Below, in pieces: positions 1 to 7,247 of a stretch of DNA of 36,673 nucleotides. The stretch's first letter is position 1, and the number at the start of each line of letters is the position of its first letter. This stretch comes from Lachnospiraceae bacterium (GTDB lineage: Bacteria > Bacillota > Clostridia > Lachnospirales > Lachnospiraceae), in the NCBI GenBank assembly GCA_022773965.1, contig JALFNQ010000251.1:1-36673 (forward strand), read 5' to 3'. The notes under the pieces are model-generated. The model searched no databases. It had not been told where the DNA came from and worked only from the letters and a program-made list of their open reading frames with translations. The position numbers were made by a program, and so were the translations under genes.

Positions 1-319
1 CCCCCATTGCCAACACCCAGCGGGCAATTCCGCGGAAATGTTTGTCTACCTTCTGGGTCAGTGAGATGGACATGAGCAGATATCTCAGGTTAATAAAAAA
101 CTGCGCGATCACCATTTCCATCAGTGCGCCGCCCTCCATCATCAATGTTAATCCGGCAAACTGACCTGCGGATGTTACATTGGTAAGCGAGATCAAGGTT
201 GCCTGCCACCAGGACAGACCCATTCCTACACCAAGCAGACCAAATGTAAAGGACACGGACAGATAACCCAGACAGATCGGGAGACCGTCACGCAGTCCTT
301 TTCGAAAATTTTGTTCCAT
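1..319 (-). CDS. azlC: AzlC-family branched-chain amino acid exporter subunit, N-terminal part
   Basis: The reading frame starts at the ATG at 317-319 and runs off the left edge, so only the first 106 residues are visible. The translated start (MEQNFRKGLRDGLPICLGY) followed by FTFGLLGVGMGLSWWQA and a segment TNVTSAGQFAG is typical of AzlC/YgaZ permeases, which pair with a small AzlD protein to export branched-chain amino acids or their analogues. Several hydrophobic helices are visible. No azlD is in the window; it would normally follow the 3' end, which is off the left edge. The family call rests on recognition of conserved N-terminal sequence. Substrate is inferred from the family only. Confidence 0.8.
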   Translation of the reverse strand, partial: MEQNFRKGLRDGLPICLGYLSVSFTFGLLGVGMGLSWWQATLISLTNVTSAGQFAGLTLMMEGGALMEMVIAQFFINLRYLLMSISLTQKVDKHFRGIARWVLAMG

Positions 320-369
320 TTTTTTGTTCCCCTTTATGTTTTTTTTATTTCTTCCCACCGCGTCAGGGC

Positions 370-527
370 GTGCAGGTGTCTCCCTCTGACACCGTTGTGC
401 GAATCGTTCCACGGAGCCTCCGAAAAGCTAAAATCGTGTTCAGCAAAGGCTTCCACGATTTTGGAGTCTCCGCTCCACCGCACAACAAAGGTGACAGAGG
501 GAGACACCTGCACACCCTGATTCATCC
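370..527. repeat. Long imperfect palindrome, copy A
   Basis: The outer arms GTGCAGGTGTCTCCCTCTG (370-388) and its complement (495-513) pair over 19 bases without a mismatch, and pairing continues inward through GTTGTGCG/CGCACAAC. An inner 9-base stem, AAAATCGTG/CACGATTTT, closes the hairpin. Copy B at 5011-5176 shares the central part and the trailing CTGATTCATCCC. Short ORFs cross it in both directions, but their frames are not kept between the copies, so it looks like a DNA or RNA repeat and not a gene. Confidence 0.85.
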
Positions 528-646
528 CACCAGGATATCATGCAACGATTGCACAACACTACTCGTTACAATTCACACGCCAGCCAGCTAACCTGTGAAT
601 TGCAACGTGAAAAGTAACCACTGCTCACAACATATAGGAATCCTGG

Positions 647-675
647 TTGTGTAATTGCTACCCATGTGTTAAACT
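647..675 (+). promoter_or_regulatory. Putative sigma-A promoter of the DUF4321 gene
   Basis: TTGTGT (647-652) and TAAACT (670-675) are 17 bases apart, upstream of the start at 731. The match to the consensus is moderate. The rest of the 320-730 gap holds palindrome copy A and a small inverted repeat CAATTCAC (569-576)/GTGAATTG (595-602), with nothing else recognised. Confidence 0.45.
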
Positions 676-730
676 GTGAGTAATGGCTGATAGCCAAATC
701 TATGGGCGTTTACGCAAAGGAGTATTACAT

Positions 731-991
731 ATGAGTAAAGGTGTTGCATCAAAGAGCACATGGGTGCTCATCATGCTTGTATTGATCGGAGCCGTGCTCG
801 GCAGCTTTATCGGCAATCTCGCCGCAAACAGCTCTCTTTCCTGGCTCAACTACGGAAAGACCTTCGGTCTCACCAGCCCCATTGTCCTTGACATGGCAGT
901 GCTGACACTGACCTTCGGGTTTACGATCCATTTCAGCATCGCGACAATACTTGGAATTATCCTCGCGATCATTATTTACCGGTTTATTTAA
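731..991 (+). CDS. DUF4321 family small membrane protein
   Basis: This is an 86-residue protein with two hydrophobic helices: one in the first third (WVLIMLVLIGAVLGSFIGNL) and one at the C-terminus (ATILGIILAIIIYRFI). The start at 731 is preferred over the upstream ATG at 683 because AAAGGAG at 716-722 lies 8 bases before it. The pattern of an N-terminal helix, a short loop with LNYGKTFGL, then VLTLTFGFTIHFSIAT matches the DUF4321 family found across Clostridia. Function is unknown. In the gut clostridia such genes stand alone or beside cell-envelope genes. Here it stands alone with its own promoter-like sequence and terminator. Confidence 0.75.
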   Translation: MSKGVASKSTWVLIMLVLIGAVLGSFIGNLAANSSLSWLNYGKTFGLTSPIVLDMAVLTLTFGFTIHFSIATILGIILAIIIYRFI

Positions 992-998
992 GCACACA

Positions 999-1032
999 GG
1001 GAGCTGCCAGTCAAACAGCTCCCCCTTTTTTT
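999..1032 (+). terminator. Rho-independent terminator of the DUF4321 gene
   Basis: GGGAGCTG and CAGCTCCC form a perfect 8-base stem with a 9-base loop, followed by a run of T. It begins 8 bases after the stop codon at 991. Confidence 0.9.
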
Positions 1033-1121
1033 CTGTTCATTCTGATGGCAAGTGTTACAGTTCTCTCCACGCCCCGAAGCAGAGTGCGTGACGTGGAGCC
1101 AGTATAGCGTCTTGAAAATAA

Positions 1122-2609
1122 CTAGACCAACAATTCTCTGACCATATCCGCGTCAAAGGTCACGCACGGCACATGCTCCACCTCGATCCGGTACAGCGCA
1201 TTTGCGGCAATGTGCTCCGCCGCCTGCTCCAGATCACGGATACCGCTCGTATCCGCGTAGCGCGCAACGACTGCCTCCAGCGCATCCTCTGTCATGATAC
1301 ACTCATCCTCCCGAATACTCATGCGATGCAGCACTTTCGGCAGTGCAAAGCGCGAAAAGATGATCTTTTTTTCTTCTGGTGTGTAATCCGGGATGTCAAT
1401 GACCGCAAAGCGTGACATGAGCGGCGCACTGATCTGCGATTTCTCATTTGCTGTCGCGATGGGATAAACGCCCACCGTAGGAATCATACACTCAATATAA
1501 TTATCTGTAAATCCAAGATTGTCCAGCAATGTCAGCAGCACATCAGCGGGATTTCCATTGCCTTTCCCTGCTGCCGCCTTATCCAGCTCATTGATGATAA
1601 ATACCAGATTCGACTCACCTGCCATGGAAAACGCATCCATGATAATTCCCGGCTTGGCATTTGCATAGATACGTGAACTTCCCGTCAGCTGCTCCGGATC
1701 ATTGATGGAACTCATATCAAGGGTTGTCCACGGAAGCTTTAAAATCCGTGCAACCGCATAGGCAATCTGTGATTTTCCGGTTCCTGCCGGTCCAACCAGG
1801 AGCAGTCCGTACGCCGGAAGCGTATGCGTGCGGTTGATCTGTATGATCGTCTCGATAATGCGCTGCTTCACGCGCTCCATGCCATACAGCTCCTCGTCCA
1901 GGATCCTCCGTGCCTCGTCCGGATCGATCGCTTCAAAATAATTGCTCTTCCACTGCACATTCATCATGATGGAAAGTGCACGCTGCGCATGCCGTCTTTC
2001 CTCCGGAGATACTTCATGAGAACGTGCCACTGCAAGGTTTCTGCGGGCCCAGAGTCTGATATTGTCCGGCAGCGTTCTGCCTGCACAATTCATAAAATCT
2101 GTGATGCTCTGCAGGCTTGTGAGCTTCATGGAATCGCCCACTTCCTCCTCGTCATCATCCTCCTCTGCAACCTCCTCCGGTGCACTGCTGGCCAACAGAC
2201 GGTCGATCATAAACTGTAAAAATCCGTCCTCTGCGGACAGTTTGGTTCCACCGCCAAATGCGATCTCCCGAATCTTATAAACAGCATAGCCATCCTCTCG
2301 ATTCTCGCCGGAAAGACGCACATTGATGTGATTTTCACCAAGCCATTTTAAAAGTCCCACAAAACGCGCATCGATCTGCAGAATATCCGCACTGATCGTG
2401 CCGTCCTCCTCCTGAAATTCAAAGGACGTGCGCTTGCTTGGATTGGTGAACATTCCACAGGAATGGTGCTTCCATGCGCGTTTTTTGTTTTCCAACAGCA
2501 GGATCGGGCGATCCGCGGTAGGTACCTTCTCATTGGAGCGGAACGTCTCATAGGTGCACTCCGCCTGCTTTTTTTCCTCCGGCGCATTTGTAAAATCAAA
2601 TACTGGCAT
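1122..2609 (-). CDS. Lon-like AAA+ ATPase without a protease domain
   Basis: The 495-residue protein starts at the ATG at 2609, where AAGGAG (2617-2622) lies 7 bases upstream; a longer in-frame start at 2651 lacks such a site. The C-terminal half is an AAA+ module related to the Lon ATPase: LDEELYGMERVKQRIIE leads into Walker A GPAGTGKS (about residue 273), a Walker B-like VFIINELDKA (about 335), sensor-1 region IATANEK and a putative arginine finger in MSRFAV (about 398). It ends without the Lon Ser-Lys protease domain. The N-terminal 240 residues include an acidic stretch (EEVAEEDDDEEEVGD) and are not recognised. The Walker B aspartate is replaced by asparagine. It lies 48 bases behind the RNA methyltransferase gene, so cotranscription is likely. 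Its role is unknown; a chaperone-like or remodelling ATPase is an inference. Confidence 0.75.
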   Translation of the reverse strand: MPVFDFTNAPEEKKQAECTYETFRSNEKVPTADRPILLLENKKRAWKHHSCGMFTNPSKRTSFEFQEEDGTISADILQIDARFVGLLKWLGENHINVRLSGENREDGYAVYKIREIAFGGGTKLSAEDGFLQFMIDRLLASSAPEEVAEEDDDEEEVGDSMKLTSLQSITDFMNCAGRTLPDNIRLWARRNLAVARSHEVSPEERRHAQRALSIMMNVQWKSNYFEAIDPDEARRILDEELYGMERVKQRIIETIIQINRTHTLPAYGLLLVGPAGTGKSQIAYAVARILKLPWTTLDMSSINDPEQLTGSSRIYANAKPGIIMDAFSMAGESNLVFIINELDKAAAGKGNGNPADVLLTLLDNLGFTDNYIECMIPTVGVYPIATANEKSQISAPLMSRFAVIDIPDYTPEEKKIIFSRFALPKVLHRMSIREDECIMTEDALEAVVARYADTSGIRDLEQAAEHIAANALYRIEVEHVPCVTFDADMVRELLV

Positions 2610-2657
2610 ATTTTTTCTCCTTCTGTTATCTTCATTCCGTTTTACCGGCAACTTTAG

Positions 2658-3500
2658 TTACTCGTCCTGCAAGCGTCTTCCCAATTCCCAGAACGCCACC
2701 GCACTGGCTGCCGCCACATTCAGTGAATCTACGCCATGCGACATTGGAATCCGAACGGTATAGTCGCTGTTTTCTATGGTTTCATCACATAGTCCCTCTC
2801 CCTCCGTTCCAAGGATCACCGCCAATTTTTCAGCGGCGCGGAATTTCGGATCACGGATACTCACTGAGTCATCGCGCAATGCCATTGAAACGGTCAGAAA
2901 TCCATTCTCCCGCAGCCAATGGATGCCGGTCAACGCGCCTTCCTGTGCTCCACCCTCCAGATACGTCCACGGGATCTGGAACACCGTGCCCATACTCACG
3001 CGGATTGCACGCCGGTAAAGCGGATCCGCACAGCCTCCTGTCAACAGCACTGCATCCATATTCAGTGCCGCCGCCGACCGGAAAATTGCACCGACATTTG
3101 TTGGATTCATCACATTTTCCAATACTGCGATGCGCCGCGCACCATTCAGGATTTTGTCTGGCGCGGACAATTCTTTTCTTCGCATCGCGCACAGCATTCC
3201 GCGTGTCAGCTCATAACCGGTCAGCTTTTTCAAAAGCTCATGTTCTGCTGCATACACAGGCACCTTTTCCGTCCATGATACAAAGGGCTCCAGATCCTTT
3301 TTCTTTTTATCCTCAATCAGAAAAGAAACCGGCTCATAGCCTGCCTCTATGGCACGTGCAATGACCGTCTTTGTCTCCGCCAGAAAAATTCCCGGTTTTG
3401 GTTCAAAAAACCGCCGGAGCTGCACCTCGGACAATCTGGCATAAACATCCAGCTGTGGCAGATGAAAATCTGTGATCTCTATAATTTGTGGCATACACAT
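2658..3500 (-). CDS. SpoU/TrmH-family RNA 2'-O-methyltransferase
   Basis: This protein of about 280 residues has the two-part layout of the family. The N-terminal part resembles the substrate-binding domain (LSEVQLRRFFEPKPGIFLAE). The C-terminal part is the trefoil-knot SPOUT domain, with motif 1 LENVMNPTNVGAIFRSAAAL, motif 2 ILGTEGEGL and motif 3 IPMSHGVDSLNVAAASAVAF. Proteins of this kind methylate ribose 2'-OH groups of rRNA or tRNA using S-adenosylmethionine. The exact target cannot be read from sequence. The start could be 3500 or the second ATG at 3494; neither has a strong ribosome binding site. A perfect 10-base inverted repeat at 3515-3538 separates it from the purF-like gene upstream, and the AAA+ gene follows in the same direction. 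Confidence 0.88.
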   Translation of the reverse strand: MCMPQIIEITDFHLPQLDVYARLSEVQLRRFFEPKPGIFLAETKTVIARAIEAGYEPVSFLIEDKKKKDLEPFVSWTEKVPVYAAEHELLKKLTGYELTRGMLCAMRRKELSAPDKILNGARRIAVLENVMNPTNVGAIFRSAAALNMDAVLLTGGCADPLYRRAIRVSMGTVFQIPWTYLEGGAQEGALTGIHWLRENGFLTVSMALRDDSVSIRDPKFRAAEKLAVILGTEGEGLCDETIENSDYTVRIPMSHGVDSLNVAAASAVAFWELGRRLQDE

Positions 3501-3514
3501 TCACCAGACGCACC

Positions 3515-3538
3515 AAGTGACGGATCCCTCCGTCACTT
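3515..3538. other. Intergenic hairpin between the purF-like and trmH-like genes
   Basis: AAGTGACGGA (3515-3524) and TCCGTCACTT (3529-3538) pair perfectly over 10 bases around a 4-base loop. On the minus strand there is no T run after it, so it may be a processing or stability hairpin and not a strong terminator. Confidence 0.6.
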
Positions 3539-3566
3539 TTGCTATTTCGCGTTCCTTTTTTTCATT

Positions 3567-4973
3567 TTATTCTCTGCCGTCCCAACAGTAGGTGCACAGC
3601 TTACAGCGCTCCACGCCGGTGGCATCCAGCATGTCATCCAGTCGGTTAAACCGAAGGGAAGTAAAATTCAGTTCCTTGCAGATCTCATCCACCATCCGCT
3701 CGTACTTTTCAGACTCAGGATCTGCATATTCCTGCAAGATCTCATCCGTTACATTGCCATTTTCCAGACGCTCGATCACTCTTCTTGCGATCAGATCCAT
3801 CTCGGAATTGGAACGTGAGAAATTCAGATATTTACATCCGTACAAAAGTGGCGGACATGCCGGTCTGATATGCACTTCCTTTGCCCCGCTTTCATACAGA
3901 TATTCCGTCGTCTCCCGCAGCTGTGTGCCACGCACAATGGAATCGTCGATCAGCAGGATACTCTTTCCCTCGATCAGATCGTTCACCGCCAGCATCTTCA
4001 TCTTAGCGATCAGATTTCGTTTGCTCTGCATGGTCGGCATAAAGGAACGGGGCCAGGTCGGCGTATACTTGATAAAGGGTCTTGAAAATGGAATTCCCGA
4101 TTCGTTTGCATAACCGACTGCATGGGCAGTTCCTGAATCCGGCACTCCTGCCACGATATCAGGCTTTACAGTATCCCGCCGTGCCATTTTTGCACCACAA
4201 TTATAGCGCATCTGCTCCACACTGATACCCTCATAAGAGCTGGCAGGATAACCATAATATACCCACAAAAAGGTACAGATCTTCATCTCTTTATTCGGGT
4301 CGTTTAAGGTGATGCAGTTCTTCTCCGTGATCACCACGATTTCTCCCGGTCCAAGCTCCTTATAATCATGATAACCCAGATTTTTGTATGCATAATTCTC
4401 AAAAGAAGCACAAAAGCCCTCCTGCTTTCTACCAATTACCAGCGGCGTTCTTCCATATTTATCACGGGCAGCATAAATTCCTGCCTGATTGAGCAGAAGG
4501 ATCGACATAGAGCCTTCCACAACATCCTGCACGAATTTGATTCCCTCGATCAGGTTCGCCTTTGTATTGATCAATGCTGCCACCAGCTCCGTTGCATTGA
4601 CCTCGCCTGTGCTCATCTCCTGAAAATGTGCATGTCCCTGATCAAACAGCATCTGGATGAGCTCGTCCATATTATTGATCTTTCCGACTGTTGTGATCGC
4701 GTAAGTACCGTGATGGGAGCGGATAATGAGCGGCTGCGGCTCGTAATCGGAGATACAGCCAATGCCATATTTTCCTTCCATCTCCTGTACATCCTTGTCG
4801 AACTTGGTACGGAACGGGGCGTTCTCTATGTTGTGGATCGCACGGTTAAAACCCTTTTCACCATATACAGTCATACCACCACGACGCGTTCCAAGATGTG
4901 AGTGATAGTCTATTCCAAAAAACAAATCAAATACGCAGTCCTCGTGTGAGGCTACTCCAAAAAATCCACCCAT
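3567..4973 (-). CDS. PurF-like amidophosphoribosyltransferase homologue lacking the N-terminal cysteine
   Basis: The 468-residue protein has the PurF layout: an N-terminal Ntn glutaminase-like domain and a C-terminal type I phosphoribosyltransferase domain. The PRPP loop ILLIDDSIVRGTQLRE (about residue 335) is intact. PurF makes phosphoribosylamine from PRPP and glutamine, using Cys1 as the glutaminase nucleophile. Here the protein begins MGGFFGVASHEDC, and the NG element that forms the glutaminase oxyanion hole appears as TVGKINN. The glutaminase half therefore looks inactive. The C-terminus has a CKLCTYC cluster. The start is supported by GAGGA just upstream, with no better start nearby. 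It heads a probable operon with the RNA methyltransferase and AAA+ genes. It may be an ammonia-dependent enzyme, a regulatory paralogue, or another PRPP transferase. Confidence 0.8.
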   Translation of the reverse strand: MGGFFGVASHEDCVFDLFFGIDYHSHLGTRRGGMTVYGEKGFNRAIHNIENAPFRTKFDKDVQEMEGKYGIGCISDYEPQPLIIRSHHGTYAITTVGKINNMDELIQMLFDQGHAHFQEMSTGEVNATELVAALINTKANLIEGIKFVQDVVEGSMSILLLNQAGIYAARDKYGRTPLVIGRKQEGFCASFENYAYKNLGYHDYKELGPGEIVVITEKNCITLNDPNKEMKICTFLWVYYGYPASSYEGISVEQMRYNCGAKMARRDTVKPDIVAGVPDSGTAHAVGYANESGIPFSRPFIKYTPTWPRSFMPTMQSKRNLIAKMKMLAVNDLIEGKSILLIDDSIVRGTQLRETTEYLYESGAKEVHIRPACPPLLYGCKYLNFSRSNSEMDLIARRVIERLENGNVTDEILQEYADPESEKYERMVDEICKELNFTSLRFNRLDDMLDATGVERCKLCTYCWDGRE

Positions 4974-5010
4974 GTTCTAATCCTCTTTTCTGTATTTTTT
5001 CTCACTATTG

Positions 5011-5176
5011 CAGGGGATACAGGTACTCACTCTGTCTCCGTTGTGCGAATCACTACACTGAGCCTCCGCAAAACAAAAATCGTGTTCAACAGAGGCTTCC
5101 ACGATTTTGGAGTCTCAGCTCCGTCGCACAACAAAGTCGACAGGAGAGAGTCTCCTGCATCCCCTGATTCATCCCT
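5011..5176. repeat. Long imperfect palindrome, copy B
   Basis: This is the second copy of the element at 370-527. The segments GTTGTGCGAATC, AATCGTGTTCA, GGCTTCCACGATTTTGGAGT and CGCACAACAAAG are shared, as is the trailing CTGATTCATCCC. The outer arms pair again (CAGGGGAT near 5011 with ATCCCCTG near 5166) although their sequence differs from copy A, which suggests compensatory change. It fills the gap directly upstream of the purF-like gene. Confidence 0.8.
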
Positions 5177-5218
5177 GTAAAATATACATCCCTTAGGGCG
5201 CTAATTCATCAAATATGA

Positions 5219-5406
5219 ATTGAGCAAACATCGTTACCCTTCGCGCAACGGATGCAAGCAGTGTTTGATTTCACGACTTTGTTGCACGATGGAGATGAGA
5301 CTTCAAATTGCGGAAGCCTTTGCTGACGCAATTTTGCATTGAGAAGGCTCATCGGAATGCTTCGTGCAATGGAGTGAAATAAACACGCTTTCAGCCGCTG
5401 CTCAAT
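5219..5406. repeat. Second, unrelated 188-base palindromic element
   Basis: The ends ATTGAGCA (5219-5226) and TGCTCAAT (5399-5406) are exact complements. Further inside, a segment with GTGTTTGATTTCAC and TTGTTGCACGATG pairs imperfectly with TGCAATGGAGTGAAATAAACAC. The centre is AAATTGCG/CGCAATTT. With copy B it fills the 4974-5422 gap downstream of paaK. No gene is seen in this gap. Confidence 0.65.
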
Positions 5407-5422
5407 GCGTGAAATAGCGGTT

Positions 5423-6664
5423 TTACACCTCGCGGTGATCGATCACACGCTTTGTCTTCTTTTCGCTGCGCGGCAGAGTGCCAAAAGGCACAACCGTAAT
5501 CCTTGGAGTCACACCAATGCGCGATTTGAACAGCTCACGGATTTTTTCACCCGCCTGTGCAAAGTCCACACGCCCTTCTGCCTCTACCGTGACAAGCATC
5601 ACATCGCGGTTGTGATCCTCGTCATGAGCAATATTGATCACATACTCGCTGAGCACGCCATCCACCTGCTGCAGGATTTCTTCTACCTGACCGGGGAACA
5701 TATTTACACCGTGCACCTTGAACATGTCGTCACTTCTACCCTGAATCATATCGATCCGAGGATAGCTTCGTCCACAGCTGCAGGGCTCCGGAATGATCCG
5801 TGACATATCATGCGTGCGGAAACGCAGAAGTGGTGCACCTTCCTTCACCAGTGTAGTGATAACAATCTCACCCGGTTCACCATCGGGTACCGGTTTTCCG
5901 GTTTTCGGATCGACGATCTCAATATAAATATAATCATCCCAGTAATGGATACCTTCCTCGCTTTCACAGTTGATACCAATACCCGGGCCATAAATCTCGG
6001 TCAGGCCGTAAATATCATAAAGCTCAATACCAAGACCATCGCAGATCGCCTGACGCTTTTTCTCGCTCCAGCGCTCAGAACCGATCACACCTTTTTTCAG
6101 GGAAATCTGATCCTTTAGCCCGCGTTTTTCGATCTCCTCCGCCAGCACCAGTGCATAGGAGGATGTCGCGGTAACGACCGTTGATTTCAGGTCGATCATC
6201 ATCTGGATCTGCTTGTCCGTGTTGCCCGGTCCCATCGGAACCGCCATCGCTCCCAGCTTTTCGCAGCCCGCCTGAAAACCAATGCCCGCTGTCCATAGTC
6301 CATAGCCCGGCGTGATCTGAATACGGTCTTTATTTGTAATGCCCGCAATCTCATAACAACGCGCAAACATCGTTGCCCAATCATCCACATCCTTTGCGGT
6401 GTAGGGAATGATCACCGGTTTTCCTGTGGTTCCTGACGAAGAGTGGATGCGGACCACTTCCTCATCCGGCACTGCCTGAATACCTAATGGATAGGCATCA
6501 CGAAGATCCGCTTTACCGGAAAATGGGATTTTTTCAAAATCTTCCTGCGATGTAATCTCTGTAATACCCAGCTCACGGTATTTTTTGCCATAAAAGCTGT
6601 CCGTTTTCACCAAGCGCTTCACCTGCGCGTCCACCTGTGCCAGCTGCTTTTCATTTAGCTTCAT
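5423..6664 (-). CDS. paaK: Phenylacetate-CoA ligase-like aryl-acid:CoA ligase
   Basis: The 413-residue protein belongs to the ANL adenylate-forming superfamily, PaaK branch. Visible motifs are the phosphate loop SSSGTTGKPVIIPYT, the adenine-binding YGLTEIYGPG, the hinge region RTHDMSRI followed by CSCGRSYPRIDMIQGRSDD, and FKVHGVNMFPGQVEEIL in the C-terminal lid. It forms aryl-acetyl-CoA from the acid, ATP and CoA, or may run in reverse. The ATG at 6664 overlaps the end of iorB by 14 bases, which argues for translational coupling; a longer start at 6694 lies deep in iorB. It is the last gene of the iorA-iorB-paaK operon, a layout known in anaerobes that degrade aromatic amino acids through aryl-pyruvates. 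Confidence 0.9.
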   Translation of the reverse strand: MKLNEKQLAQVDAQVKRLVKTDSFYGKKYRELGITEITSQEDFEKIPFSGKADLRDAYPLGIQAVPDEEVVRIHSSSGTTGKPVIIPYTAKDVDDWATMFARCYEIAGITNKDRIQITPGYGLWTAGIGFQAGCEKLGAMAVPMGPGNTDKQIQMMIDLKSTVVTATSSYALVLAEEIEKRGLKDQISLKKGVIGSERWSEKKRQAICDGLGIELYDIYGLTEIYGPGIGINCESEEGIHYWDDYIYIEIVDPKTGKPVPDGEPGEIVITTLVKEGAPLLRFRTHDMSRIIPEPCSCGRSYPRIDMIQGRSDDMFKVHGVNMFPGQVEEILQQVDGVLSEYVINIAHDEDHNRDVMLVTVEAEGRVDFAQAGEKIRELFKSRIGVTPRITVVPFGTLPRSEKKTKRVIDHREV

Positions 6665-7247
6665 CTGTCTGTCCTGCCTCTCTGCCTGCTGCAAATGCTT
6701 TTTTATTTGTGTCTACAAACTGTGGTTTCACCTGCGCCTCAATCTCTGCCAGCAAGGCCTCCTCAGAGATGCCCAGCACTCCGGTGGCACTCACTGCACC
6801 GAGCTCGATCATATTGAGATAACGCGCAGAGCCAAAAGGTGCACACAATGCTTCCCCATCAATGACCACACAGCTGCATTTTGTTTTCAGATAATCGATT
6901 TCTTTCACGCCATCATATCCGGTCTCATTCAAAGACTCTGTTGTCGGGCGCACCGGTGTCCGGTTCACGATAACGATTCCATCCGGCTTTAAATAGTGCA
7001 GATTCCGCACTGCCTCTGCGGGCTCAAACGCCAGTATCATGTCCGCAGCACCAAAGGGGATGAGCGGTGATCCGATATCCTCACCGATACGGATATGGCT
7101 GGTCACAGAGCCCCCGCGCTGTGCCATTCCGATGGTCTCCGCAGAATGCACCGTATGCCCCTCACGCATAGCTGCTGCCGCGATCAGTTTGGAAGCGAGT
7201 ACCGTTCCCTGTCCGCCGACGCCGCACAATAAGATATCTTTATTCAT
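6651..7247 (-). CDS. iorB: Indolepyruvate:ferredoxin oxidoreductase, beta subunit
   Basis: The 198-residue protein starts at the ATG at 7247, behind a strong GGAGGT (7255-7260); its ATG overlaps the iorA stop by 8 bases. The sequence NKDILLCGVGGQGTVLASKL and AETIGMAQRGGSVTSHIRIG are hallmarks of the gamma-type domain of 2-oxoacid:ferredoxin oxidoreductases. With IorA it oxidatively decarboxylates indolepyruvate, phenylpyruvate or hydroxyphenylpyruvate to aryl-acetyl-CoA, reducing ferredoxin. The length is normal for the family. Coupling to both neighbours by overlap indicates fixed stoichiometry. Confidence 0.93.
   Translation of the reverse strand: MNKDILLCGVGGQGTVLASKLIAAAAMREGHTVHSAETIGMAQRGGSVTSHIRIGEDIGSPLIPFGAADMILAFEPAEAVRNLHYLKPDGIVIVNRTPVRPTTESLNETGYDGVKEIDYLKTKCSCVVIDGEALCAPFGSARYLNMIELGAVSATGVLGISEEALLAEIEAQVKPQFVDTNKKAFAAGREAGQTDEAK

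Noticed and set aside
334-591. Short ORFs on both strands across palindrome copy A (about 63 and 73 residues)
   Set aside because: The frame is broken in copy B although the nucleotide sequence is conserved, and no ribosome binding site fits. They follow from the palindrome.
683-730. Longer start of the DUF4321 gene at 683
   Set aside because: There is no ribosome binding site there, while AAAGGAG stands correctly before the ATG at 731 and the family begins near that point.
1065-1098. CTCCACG/CGTGGAG hairpin downstream of the AAA+ ATPase gene as a terminator
   Set aside because: The loop is about 20 bases and no T run follows on the minus strand.
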